Shown here piece after piece: positions 28,152 through 39,864 of a stretch of 64,000 bases of DNA. This DNA is from Xiphophorus maculatus (Eukaryota > Chordata > Actinopteri > Cyprinodontiformes > Poeciliidae). The stretch covers positions 10,932,882 through 10,996,881 of the forward strand of contig NC_036454.1 of NCBI RefSeq assembly GCF_002775205.1. The letters run 5' to 3'. Under the pieces are notes generated by a model. The model searched no databases. It was not told where the DNA came from and was given only the letters and a program-made list of their open reading frames with translations. Within the stretch, counting starts at the first letter, position 1. Each line of letters starts with the position of its first letter. Position numbers and translations under genes: made by a program.

Positions 28152-29479
28152 CCTGCGAGAGCAACTGAGGCAAAGTTTGTTTCTAATTCGGTCTAATTTA
28201 ATAAACCTCTTAGAGAAGAAACTGGAATGAGACTCAGCTCTCCTGAAGGTTCCACTCTGACTTGGTTTCTATCTTTTCTGATAATGACGCAATGATAATG
28301 TACTCTGGTGTAAAAATCTATTGGAACTCTTAATGATTTCTTCAACTTTCTCTCAAAAGCAGACCTGGATTAATTTATTAAACCTGGCTAATCATAGCAA
28401 GCATTTTCAAATCCTGTTCTTGTTTCTGAGAATAGACAAGAAAATAAAAACCAGTGGAATCCTCAAAAGGTTTGTAAATTTTTACTGTTTCCACAAAACC
28501 CTTTTTATGTTTTGGATCTATAACGATTTCAATGATCCACTGCCCTCAAAATGACTAAAATATTCAACATATAGTTTATTATTGAGCAGATTTAGACATT
28601 TTTAAATAATAAAAAAAATTGACTATATGATTTTGAAAAATGTGGTCCAAACTAGATGATCTGAAACATTTAATTGTACCAAAAAGCAACACAATAAATT
28701 ATAATATAATCATTTACTTGAACAAAACAATTACACAATATGAACAAATTTTCCAAAGACAGATTTTTATTAAATAATATCACTGTAAAAAACAAAACAA
28801 ACAAACAAAAAAAAACCCTAATTTTTGAAAGGGTAGAATGACGTCTTCACATTTACAAGCCTTGAAAGTCGACTGTATGTTTTGTAAAAGACAATACAAA
28901 GAAGTCACTGAAAATATAAACATGCGCGCTTTCAGAGTCACAGAAACTCTGCAGGGTGCCATCCGCGGAAAAATGTTAAAGACGCAACAAACATACGCAA
29001 AGTGCTGCTCATTTGGAGACAAACGTTGCTGCTTCTAATGCTCATTTAAAACATTTCAGACATTCTCCTTTAAAGATCAACAAAATAATTCACAGCTTTT
29101 ATTTTTTTTGTTGTGCTTTTTCGATTAAATCTTTTGCTGAACATGAAGAAAATCCCACAAACTGTCACCTTTGGCCCTTTTTTTAAAATCAGGTTTTTAA
29201 CCTGATACAAATCGTAAGAATTGTAACTGTCTGTTTTAAAAAAACAAGCAAGTCATTCAAACATTTACCAAAAAAGTCAGCTAACAGCCAGGCTGCGTCT
29301 GTCGGTAGGAACAAAATCTGTAGATAAAAATTTACTAATTAGCACAATTATTCTGGTTTTTTAAAATACTGAAAAAATCAAAGTGTAAATAAAATGAGCT
29401 AGACTTTTAGAAGAAGGCAAATAATAACATAAAATCTGCAACACGGGTTTGTTTTCCCTTTGAAACAAGTTGAACATGT

Positions 29480-29900
29480 AATTCAATCTGGAGAGACTCA
29501 GACGGAGATGAGAAGACAATTAGAAGAGTTTATTGACAAACAGAATTTAAAGTCTTTGGCGCTCGGGCCCCGGCTGGGGATAACAGTTATCGCAGCGTTA
29601 GCGATAGGCTTCAGATGAGCATCCCCGATGCTGTTAGGAACGTCATCCCCCCAGGGCCCGGCACTGGTGGTGGAGGTTGAAGAAGGGTGCGGGCCTCAGG
29701 ACCGGGCGAATGGAGGAGAAGGGGTGGTGGTGGGTTGAGCTCGGCTGGAGAGCGAAGGACGCCATGAATGAAGGTCCTTATCAGCTGGGACTTGGTCGGT
29801 GATTGGACGTGACGTGGCTTGGTCCGGCGTTGATAGGTCGACGATTGTGGGCAGGTCGCTTCAATTAACGGGTCCCGGTGGGGATAAAAGAGTCTTCCAG
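29480..29900 (-). mobile_element. Possible solo LTR
   Basis: A sharply bounded GC-rich block in AT-rich DNA. Read on the minus strand it ends with CAATAAACTCTTCTAATTG followed by a C/T-rich stretch, like the R-U5 end of an LTR with its poly(A) signal. No internal retroelement genes flank it. Clear TG..CA ends and a target duplication were not found, so an isolated CpG-rich element is the alternative. Confidence 0.35.
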
Positions 29901-30019
29901 TTTGAATTTGCGCCTAGGCTTCATATCAGCTTCATGATTTTAGTTTTGGACGTAAATGTCAGTCAGTTCACCTGGTTTACAATCTTGGCAGCTGCTGGTT
30001 GTATTTAAAATATACTTGT

Positions 30020-30200
30020 GTTTTGCAAAAGTATTCACACCCATAGAACTTTTCCATATTTTGTTATGTTGCAACCTTAAACTTCAGTGAATTTTACAGG
30101 GATTTTATGTGACAGACCAACATAAAAACTAATTGTAAAGTGGAGAAAAATTGTATTTTTAAAAAATGTTTTACAAACAAAATTGAAAAGTGCGTGTTCA
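30020..30200. repeat. Fish DNA-transposon-derived repeat
   Basis: The phrase AAAGTATTCACACCCATAGA and TTTTATGTGACAGACCAACA matches a very common dispersed fish repeat, from memory. A partly inverted counterpart lies near 30715-30780. Confidence 0.45.
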
Positions 30201-30289
30201 TGATGAAGACCAAGAAACACAGAAGGCTGAATATGGGAAAAATGTCTTGTTATAAATAAAATAATATACCAGTGGAAATAGTACTTTGA

Positions 30290-30440
30290 AAAAAATCAAC
30301 ATTAAGGAATTATTATTGACTTAAAAAAAGCTCCTAATTCTTGCTGAAAAGTTACTTGATTTGACTTATTCCAAGTGCACTAAGACATTTGCACTAGAAA
30401 CTAGACAAAAATACCTTGCAAGATTTTATGTTTTTGCAGT
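30290..30440. repeat. Partial MITE, family B
   Basis: Shares TATTGACTTAAA, TTCTTGCTGAAAAGTTAC and GCACTAGAAACTAGACAAAA with the full copy at 21005-21243. Only the right terminal repeat is recognisable. Confidence 0.55.
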
Positions 30441-31331
30441 TTTGTTTAATAAGATGCATATTTTCTGGTTAAAGTAGCATTTTCATTATTCAGAGAGATG
30501 TTTTTCTCGAATATTAAAAGAAAAGCCACCTGCCATCTACGTTTAATGCTGCAGTTGCCTTTGGGACATCAGCCCCTCGCGCCCCCCTGTTCCAGTGGCC
30601 GTGCTCAAACCCCCTAATGGCTGTCAACTGTAATTTCTGCAAAAGACAGTTCTAAAAAGTATTGACTAAACACACTATTCAGATGTTAAAAACTTAAAAG
30701 TTCAGTAACATTTTTGTTCCACTTTACAACAAAGCCCAACTTTATGCTGCTCTATCACATGAAATCTCAGTGAAATATCTTCAGTTATTAGACGTAACTT
30801 AAAAATTGTGAAAACCAAACATTAAATTCACACATTTCAACATGCAGTCATTTTTTGTCTGTATCAAAACAAACATAACATTCAGTTTACAGAACAGCTA
30901 ATAACAGCATAATCTGAGCGTTAGGATTTATCAGCTGCAGTGAAACGAAGGCGGCTGATAAAAATTCAGTTCTCAGACTCGCCCAGCTCAGGGAGGAATG
31001 TAAATGCAAACATTGGCATCAGCTCTTGGATCTTAAAACCTTGTGCTTTCAGCCAGTGTGATTAGCTCCAGCTCTTTTTGATCATTTGTGAGCGTTTTGT
31101 GCTCGGAAGAGGTTAAAATAGGCACTTTACTATAATTATGTCACATTACAGCTGTGCTTGATTAGAATAAGAACAGAGGATGTGGCCTCTTATTTTAGGC
31201 TCAGGAAGCTTATAAAATAAAAATACAAATAAAAAAGGTAAAATCACTCGAGCCGTGTATGTGATGGCGTACAGGAAGACAGCAGAAGAGTGAAGTGGAG
31301 GAGTTAGAAAGGAGAAGTTCTTGCCTGATCG

Positions 31332-31356
31332 ACTCTCTCTCTCTCTCTCTCTCTCT
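31332..31356. repeat. (CT)n microsatellite
   Basis: About 25 bp of CT dinucleotides just downstream of the last rassf2 coding exon. Confidence 0.9.
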
Positions 31357-31420
31357 GTTGGCGGCGGATGTAAACAGTTCCTAACAGTTTGTGCTGGAGG
31401 AAATCCTCACCTTCATTAGG

Positions 31421-34400
31421 TTAAATACACTTTGCTCCTTCTGGAAGACCACGAAGCTGCTTTTCTATTATACACCGCAGGTAATTATACCTATAAGAGA
31501 TGTGAAAGGAGGAGGTCAAAGGTCATTTAAAGAAGGAATATTTATTACTTCGGATTCTGCAGCTGTTTATATTATATGTAGCGTCTATGGTACCTTCTTC
31601 TGAGCTTCTGCACCTCTCTGTCTTCTTCTTCCTTCAATTTGGTGATGAAACTCTGAAGGACAGGCATCTCAAACTTGATATACTGCGCCACCTGGTGGAA
31701 AGAGAGAAAACTTCACCAATAAAAGAGGATAGTTGCTTAAAGAACAACAATCAGAAAGGTAATTTTGCCAAAACTATGCAAAAATATATAGATTTTTAAA
31801 ATTTAATTTGACTATAAAATATTCTACCCAGAACTCCTCAAGTGGGATAATTTTAGCTTCATCTGGTTTAAATTCTCTCCTACTGAGAACCTTTTGCTGT
31901 GTAATTTTTAATCAGTTAATTCAATAAATAATAACAGATCTGCCAAACATTATATTGACGTTAAGTCAAGGAGAAAGGTCTGAGCTTTTCATATGTTGAG
32001 GTATTGTATTGTTTTACCTACAAATGATCAAGAGTTCACAAATGGAATAATACTTTATTTAATTTTAGGCAATAAAATGTTTATTTTATTATTTAAGAAT
32101 TGAGTTCAATTATTTGTTTATCTGTGTTTTTTATGTATTTCTAATATTGTATAAAACAAACTTAAGAGGTTAAATGAAAAATCTGCTGAATCTTCCAATT
32201 TCTTATTCGATTAATTCATTAATTGACAGAATAATCGACAGACCTTCCATCAAAGTAAGGAGTGTGATTGTAACTGGGAGTATCATGTCAGGAAGTTGTT
32301 GTGACTTACATCATATGTGACTTCTTCACCCAAGTCTTCTTCCATGAGGAAGACCTTGGAGACCTGCTCACATGGACCCTGAATGACTCTCAGCACCAGA
32401 GGAAAATCAGTCCGCTTCAGCTTCACTCGCTCTGAAACACCAACACGCCATAAATGGGTCAATTAGCCAAAATTAATTCAGCATATTCTCTCACTGGCCA
32501 CTTAATTAGGTACACCTGTTCAGCCAATCCCACTGGAATAGAAAATAAATCGTATTTAAGAGAGTTCTAATCCAGCGAGCAGCAAAGGTGTTAGAGATCA
32601 CTCAAAATAAGCAGCATTATGTTTTTCCTTTAAGACAAATTTTATGAATTTCTCAGGTATTTGTCAATAACTCTAAATATTTTATGAGTGATCTTATGTG
32701 AAATATGTATTTATAATGTGTGAACAGATCTTACTGCAACCCTGCAGGCTAACAAAGGTCAGGGACTTTGGAAAGGTCATCAGGTAGCAGAATAATCCAA
32801 TCTGTTCACTGCTGCTGCTTCATTCAAGGTTATTTAAAAATGACTTATCTGTTGTTACATAAGTCTTAAAAATAAAGAAACAAATTTGATTTTGCTAAAT
32901 TGTTGTCTTCCTTCAAACAGCACCTGTCACATCTGTTGATGCCCAAACAGCAGAGGGAGCTGTCAAAGAATCAGAGTCACTCCTGTTTCTGACTGTTTCT
33001 GTTTCTGTCTGCATGCCATTAAGTAGAGCCAAGCAGTTCAAATCGTAAATCTACCACTCACTGCCAGATGTTACCATGGAGGCAATAAAAAACAAAAACA
33101 CAGCGTCTCTTTCCTGCTGCTGAACATGCTGTGTGTTCACAGCTGTAAACAATCCATCCTGTTATCCAGATGACAAACGGCAGCAAGAAGTCAGTGTAGT
33201 TGTTTCCTGCAGGGTAACTCTGAGCTTCTATAGCAAATAAAATAAAACTACTTCCCCTGCAGAAAGACAGGCTGCAGCCATTTAAACCCTGACTGGGTTG
33301 AAGATAAACATTTATAGAAATGCTTGACTTTAAGAAAGCAGCAGGGCAGATGGAGAAAGTTCATCCAGATTAACTCAGCGCTCACTCTTCATTTACAAAC
33401 AGCTCACTTACCTCCACTTGCATGGACAAGATAGAGAGCGAAATCATCCGCGCTGTTTTCGATTTTAAACTTGTTGAGGAGAACCCGAAGCACTTGCGGT
33501 GTGGTCATGCAGCTATTGATTCTGACATTTGTAACTGACCCATACGCAGGAGTAAACACGGCTGTCTGAAAACAAAAGCATTAAACAGTGACGGTTTACA
33601 TTTGTGAATTATATTTTTGTTTCTAAATTATTGGAGGTTCTTATAGAAAAGCACCTTATGGTTGTAAAAGTGTCCATTGATGGAGAATCGATGGCGTCGG
33701 ATTTTCCTCTGGTCGCTTGGAGACCGCCGCTGGCCGCGTCTTAAAACGCCAGCGTCGCTTTTCGTCCGCAGAAGCTGAGCGGAGCTCTCACTGTCCTCTG
33801 AACAACAACACAAAATAAATAAATTATTAGATCACTAATTATTATTACATCACATGCAATAAATCACAGGTGCTCTTTAGGTTACCTTCATGTGAGCTGT
33901 GTAAAGTGTAAAGCTCTGTATTCTGTATTTAAAAATCTACCTGGTTTTTAGGTTTATACAGTTTCTATTGTTTTTTAGACATTTTTATATCAATACGTTA
34001 TATTTTGTTACTGTGCTGCTATAATAAATGAATTCCCCCACTGTGGGATTATTCACATAATGATGAGAGAAAACATTTTTAATGGACTGTTATACTAGAA
34101 TCTTACGATTCCAATTCCTGAGAAAATAATTTTTAAAATGATATTGTATAAAAGGAAAGAAACTTTCTAATGACTTTTATGAAGAGATAAATGCTCCACA
34201 GTTACTGGTCTGATTTTTTGGTCATGTTAGGAAAGAAAATCTGTAAAAACTTCTGATGAAACACTTATAAAAAAGCAAAGATTTGTTAATTGGATCTATT
34301 TAAAATGACATGAACCAAAGCATAAACAAAAATCTTCTTGTAAAGATGACACCAAACTGACTGATGATGGTTATTAGATGATAGAGCCGCTGACCTTCAT

Positions 34401-37086
34401 CCATCTCAGTGTTGTCTTCTTGTTTACTGTCAGGTGGCGTCACTTCCACAGTGGGAGGAATTTGTTCTGAGGTCTGCTGACCGTCTGTGTTGTTGGGAGA
34501 ACTGCAGATGTAAAAACAAGAAAGAACAAAGTTTAGAGAAAAAGTAAGAGCTGAAAAATCACAAAACTGTAAACATAGCAAGCATAAAATAATTAAATAA
34601 CACATTTCTGATTCAGAGCGCAACCGACTCTTGGGTCCTCAGTTTATTAAAGACAGAAAGGTGAACGGTCTGGAAGATATTTTCACACAAAACAATCAGA
34701 AATATCAACACACTTTTCTTTCCATAACATGTTTAATATCAAAAACATGAAGGTAGATTTTACCCTCTATAAACTGTCTGTTGTTACACTTAATATGTTA
34801 AAATACGCTATCATGGTAGAAACAATGTGGTGTTGTGTCAGTTGAGTTGTTCGAACAATATCTAGGAGAAATAAAAGTAAAGATTATTTGGAGATCTGTT
34901 ATTTTAAAATGTCTTTGAAAAGTTCATTATTCACTTCATTCAATTCAAAAAGTGAAACTCTAGATTGAAGTGGTATAATTGAGGTGTTTAATCAAAGTGG
35001 TATAATTGAGGTGTTTATATTTGTTAATTTTGAGAATGATGTTCAGATAATGAAGCACAGTTCTGTTTCTCCAAAATTTACAATGTTACATAAGACCAAT
35101 AAAAAGTTTTTAGTACAGAAATGTAAAGTTATGGGAAGGACTGCTGATAACTGACAGCTATTAACAACATTCACAAGACTGGTTCATGTCATTGCTCTTC
35201 ATAGAGTGCTCTATTGAAGAATATAAAGGGAAAGTTGAGTGGAAGGGAAAAAGTCTGATAGAAAAAGGTAAAAACCAGCAGGGAAACGTCAGTTTTTAGA
35301 GGATTGTGGAGAAAACCCAACTCAAGAAATGGAGTCAGATTTTCTATAGCCACTCCACACAGATGGACCTGAGCTACATCATTCCAAAACCACAGATCAC
35401 TTTATGAGCATTTTTCCTCCAACAAAGTAAGATTTTCAAATAAAATTTAGTTTGCATTTAATTTGGAGTGCTATCAAAACAACCTGGAGCTTCTGTTAAA
35501 CCTCAGCAGAATCACAGGCAGATCACCTCCATGCTGCATTGATGCAGTTATTCATGCATAAGGAGCCACAAGCAACTATTGTGTGAATAAACTAGAGTGC
35601 ATGCACATAATTCTCAGTGAGACTTACATTTTTGTACTAAAAATCTTTTTTTACTGGTGTTATGTAACAATTTATTAAAGTTAATGGAGGATTTCTGTAA
35701 GACAAAATCATCAAAATTAACAGAAATAAATGCTTGAAATACTAACAGTATTGTATTAATAGTATTTAAAATTTTCAGGTTTTGTTACAATAGAATCACT
35801 CTGTGTTTTAAAGATGTAAATTATGTACGAATTTCCATTTTTTAAAATGACTAATAAATTAAAATAACATTTTCTGTAATATTTTCATTTCTTAACATGT
35901 ATTTTTATAGCTTTAAGGCATTGATTGATATGAGCTGTGTGCAGCAAAAATAATTATGAATTTACATAAACTGATCTGTTAATGCATGATGGTAAACCAA
36001 ACTTTAAAGGATGTTTGTGTTTAGATTATGTTTAATTATAGATTTAATGAGCCTATCTCAACAGAGATCCATAATCTGTAACTGCCCTCATTATCATTTC
36101 CGGTCCCTGCGTGTAACTGGATCTGTCTGGTTTCACTTGCCCTTGGCTGTCCAGGTTGCAGCCTGAGTGCCAGGACGTGGAGGACGGCGGCGGTCGAATC
36201 CGCTCGTGGTCATCCTGCATCTGAAGTCTGATTGGCCGCCGAAGGCCCCAAAAGATATTCAGCAAGCCTTCGATGATCAGCTCCTCTTCTTCCTGTTTGG
36301 AGACACAGACACTAATCAATGTAAACACTCCTCCAGCAGACAGTTATTAGACCTTCGGGGCAGGCGGTGTAATGAGTCTGGAGCGTTACGTTGAAAAAGA
36401 TTGCAATCAAAAGCGAAAAGGTCAAGAGCAAGGAAGAGTGGGGCTGCTGGGAATGTTCCATTCAAAGTTAAATATAAAAGTAAGAAACGGCTGCAATTAC
36501 TCACCTCTCTGTGTCGGAGCTGGAGATTCTGCCCCTCATAGTAAAGGTTGTATGTTTTCAGATATGAGAGGATTGCTGCCCTGAAAACATAAAAACTAAA
36601 TCACTGAGAGGAAAAATCTATTTTAGCTCGAGCCAAGAAAACACCAACAAGACAGATGAGCTTAAACAGATTTACTGTGCAGCCAGAATTTAATCAAAGG
36701 CTTATTGGATTCTTTTCTATAAGATAATAAAGCAGTATTACATGAAGATATGAAACTTTTCTAGTGCTGCTGGGCTTCTTGTCCGGCCCTGTATATGTGC
36801 AGATCTCCTGTTGGCATTTCAAGTCCAACTTTATAAATAAATTAGCTTCTGAAAGCACCACTGCTCATCAGTAAGTGACTTACTCCATAAATCAGAACTT
36901 AACTCCTCATGTTAAGCTGATGTTTGAAACACAGAATTTCCAAAAAGTTACCAAAGAGAAGACTAATAATCAGCGAACATGTGTGTTCATTATTTCCTTG
37001 AACATGTGAGAAAGTGTTGAAATGAAACCTTACTTGCTGATGAACTTTTTCTCTCCGATCTGAACCCCGTCCTGTGTACCATCCAT
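31421..37086 (-). CDS. rassf2: RASSF2, Ras-association domain and SARAH protein, 324 aa
   Basis: Nine coding exons on the minus strand join in frame: 37086-37034 (ATG), 36580-36505, 36292-36141, 34501-34395, 33797-33655, 33565-33412, 32431-32310, 31691-31594 and 31490-31421 (TAA). They total 975 nt, or 324 aa; human RASSF2 has 326. The early block [19 protein letters not shown] and [20 protein letters not shown] is RASSF2-specific. A basic stretch [18 protein letters not shown] (about 158-175) is a likely nuclear localisation signal. The RA domain (about 176-268) includes [18 protein letters not shown] and [18 protein letters not shown]. The SARAH coiled coil (about 276-320) includes [20 protein letters not shown]. 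It acts as a scaffold that binds K-Ras and the MST kinases in growth control. The fourth codon group ends in a GC donor. A leader of at least 21 nt is in the first exon shown, whose acceptor is at 37109-37108; upstream non-coding exons are not placed. Confidence 0.95.
31685..31698 (-). promoter_or_regulatory. CTCF-like motif at a rassf2 splice acceptor
   Basis: On the minus strand CCACCAGGTGGCGC matches every position of the CTCF core. It spans the acceptor of the penultimate rassf2 exon, so coding and splice constraint could also explain it. Confidence 0.35.
32496..32600. repeat. Dispersed repeat in rassf2 intron
   Basis: The phrase CTGGCCACTTAATTAGGTAC followed by ACCTGTTCAGCCAATC matches a widespread fish transposon end, recalled from memory. 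Confidence 0.45.
34503..36138. other. rassf2 intron without other genes
   Basis: A 1.6-kb AT-rich intron. The only structure seen is a direct repeat of about 25 bp (GTGGTATAATTGAGGTGTTT, at about 34970 and 34999). Confidence 0.6.
36139..36140 (-). other. Non-canonical GC splice donor in rassf2
   Basis: After the codons for D-S-Q-G the sense sequence is CAAGG|GCAAGT. Only this GC donor restores the reading phase (GG + T = Gly) into the next exon, which starts at 34501. The nearby GT (CAA|GTGAAA) gives the wrong phase. GCAAGT is the ideal context for GC-AG introns. Confidence 0.75.
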
Positions 37087-37107
37087 ACTCGGTTAGCATG
37101 AGAGACT

Positions 37108-39640
37108 CTGAGGAACAAAGAAGTAAAGAGAGTCAACGCTCATTTATCAGTCTCATGACTCCTCATGACAAACTCAGAGGCACGCAGAGGACAGTCTGAG
37201 GAGCAGGGAAGTGACTGCAGGAAAAGGAGGCAAAAAAAATAACAAAGATTGTATCTTATTTCCTGCCAACAATTCCCCTCAAGATTCTAAGTGATAAAAC
37301 ACCAACGAGTCTCTTTATAGAACCAAAACATTTGGTGCTTCATAGCGGAGGAGAGCAGCTGTATCATTGCTCTTTAACTCTGCCGTCTGGACAGAAGATC
37401 CAGTCATGCAGCTGTTTGACGTGGCGGTCGGTTTCCTGCTGAGTGGACTCAGGGTGGGTTTGTGTGAAATCTGGCAGGAACGAAGCCTCCGGAAGCACAA
37501 AGACAGGTGCAGGACACATGGGCCACCTGCTGCTTCACATTATTTCAGCTGCTTAAACATTCATCATGCAGAAAAACACAAAATCTTACCCAGTAAATGT
37601 TGGTCTAGTTGCTAGTACACCTGCAATAAGACAAAACTGACTTACAAGTATTTTTTCAGCAAGATACAGGAGCTTATTTTAAGTAAATAATTGCTTAATA
37701 CACATAAAAAACATTAAGAGCCCACTGCAGTGAACCCCATTGAAAACCTCATGGTTATTCCACAAAATATTGATTTCTGAACCTCTCCTGAGTTAAAACA
37801 TTAATATTGTTGTTTCTAAATGAATATTAACTTTTTTATTAATTATTGGAGGTTTGAAAGCACCACATCTTTTTTGTTATTTTCACCGTTTCTCATTTTC
37901 TGCAAATAAATACTAAATATTTGCTTGGAATTTCAGACGCATGTTGTCAGTAGTTCATAGAATAAAAGAACAATGTTCAATTTAATCAATTTTACCTATA
38001 GAAATTAAAATCAAAGAAGCTGATCATTGTAAGTGGTGTCTCAATTTTTTCCAGAGCTGTAGATGAAAACGTACTTGTTCCAGTGGTAGATTATTTCACT
38101 TATAATCTGCCATTTTTCTCATGTTATAAATGAAATTATCTGCAAAAGGAACAAGCACTTTTTCATCAAAATAAAAGAATTACTGACTTCAAACAAGCTT
38201 CTATATCTTGCTGAAAAGTTACTTGTAAGCTAGTTTTGTCTTATTTCAAGTGAAGTGAGGTATTTTCACTAGAAACTAGACCAAAACTACTTGGTAAGAG
38301 TTGATGTTTTGCAGTGCAGACAGAACACAGACATAGAGTTTCTTTACATTTCTGCTAAACATTTCAAAAATGGTAACAGAGGGGATTTGAGTTTCAGGAA
38401 GTAAACAGCACAAATATATAGATTTAGTTGAATATCAGACGCTTATATCTACGTAAGGAGCATGTGTTGTACAAGTTTCAGCGATCTTACCACAGAGGAG
38501 ATGGCAGGCTTTTGTTGCACGTGTGTGGACAGAGAGCACAGGGTCGGATCGGTCCAATCTGGGTCAGGTGTGTCAGGTTCTGGGAGTCTGTCCGGTCCTG
38601 AACAGCCCAAGAAGCTCTTTTTACTGTGTGCGACACCGAACAGATGGGGAAGAGCAGCGTTGCTTAAAGGAAGTGCTCCCCTTCCGTCAAATGGCTTCCT
38701 CCTTTGCTCAGTCAGTCACACAGGAAACTGACACTACCCCTCATACAGCCCAAAACTTCCTCAATTCAAACAGCAGAGCAACAACCACACACCAGAAAGC
38801 AAGCAATCATTAAACTCTGATCGCATCTCTGGGATCGGACAACAGATCGGTGTCACCAGCACATTTAAACACAGTGACGATTAACAATCTGAGGCTGTCG
38901 ATCTGTGAAATAAATTAAATATTAAACAGCAATTAGCCAGGTTCAACGCCAAGCTCCATCAATATTTCAGCAGCCATATTAGGCCTGTGGAGCGCCCCAA
39001 ACCTCACCACTAACTGACACAATGGCAGCCATTAGCCTTTGATATCATGTATCATATATTGTGTTTGAAGGCGGCTCCGCTCCAGCATTTGTTAATGGTT
39101 GATGCTTGTGGTCTGAGACTGACAAGCAACCAGCTGTCAAACCAAAACAAAGCGCTAACAGTTGTGGGTCGACTAAACCTGCAGCTCTGACATCAGGATC
39201 TAATCAGCCGTGTGACCTTTACAGCTGAGGCAGCATCATTAAAGTATTTGCATTTAACCTTGTCAAATGTTCAGAGCATGTCAAAGGTTCCTTCTAATTG
39301 TCAAGAATAAACATTTTATATTCAGTTATGTAGACTTTACTTAGTTTGTGCTGCATATTTGATCTAAATGTAGCCTTGAAGTAGGGGATTGTGTTCAAAA
39401 GAAAAAAATAGTTTGAAAATAAAAAGTGTGAAATACTAAGTTTAAGTTATGGTGGAATCTCAGAGGAATTGAATAATTTTTTAAAATCTTAATTTGGCAT
39501 AAAAACTCTTTTGAATCAAATGTGGCATCAAAGCTGCATCAGTACCACTTGTACCACAGTAAATACAGATAAAACATGTTATTTTCTGTCTGGCATTTAA
39601 TCTGAATATTATATATTTGCTGTTTTACGTCAGTTCAGTT
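37108..39640. other. Region upstream of rassf2 coding sequence
   Basis: Probably contains rassf2 non-coding first exon(s) and promoter; a candidate minus-strand donor, CTCTGTG|GTAAGATC, is at 38487. Also present are family B MITE pieces (37625-37700 inverted; 38170-38320). Positive evidence for any exon is weak. Confidence 0.35.
38170..38320. repeat. Partial MITE, family B
   Basis: Contains ATCTTGCTGAAAAGTTACTT and ACTAGAAACTAGACCAAAAC ending near TTTTGCAGT, as in the copy at 21005-21243. A short inverted piece of the same family lies at 37625-37700. Confidence 0.55.
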
Positions 39641-39814
39641 TACCAAAATTCTTCCAGAAGCTTTTCACAGCCATTTGCTGGTATATTGGGCCCATTCCTC
39701 CAAACAGAACCGGTCTCTAACTGAGTCAGGTTTGTAGGCCGCATCACTCACACGTCTTCTCATGTTTTCACTGTGTGATATCGCACAGTTGATATTATGG
39801 CCCCCTCCACAGAC

Positions 39815-39864
39815 TTGGAGCTGATATCACACTGTGGATATCCACAGTGTGATATCAACTCCAA
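39815..39864. repeat. 50-bp spacer-free palindrome
   Basis: Two 25-bp arms meet with no spacer at 39839/39840. The left arm begins TTGGAGCTGATATCACAC and the inverted right arm is identical except for one base. A related half-arm (GTGTGATATCGCACAG) lies 40 bp upstream. Confidence 0.85.

Larger units (their letters stand above)
28160..31400. other. Shadoo-rassf2 intergenic region
   Basis: No supported exon. It holds a GC-rich LTR-like block (29480-29900), a Tc1/mariner-type dispersed repeat (about 30020-30200), a partial family B MITE (30290-30440) and a (CT)n tract (31332-31356). Confidence 0.5.

Noticed and set aside
31584-31593. Stop codon soon after the rassf2 penultimate exon, suggesting a shortened SARAH domain
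   Set aside because: A GT donor at 31593 joins in phase to the exon at 31490-31421 and restores the normal C-terminus.
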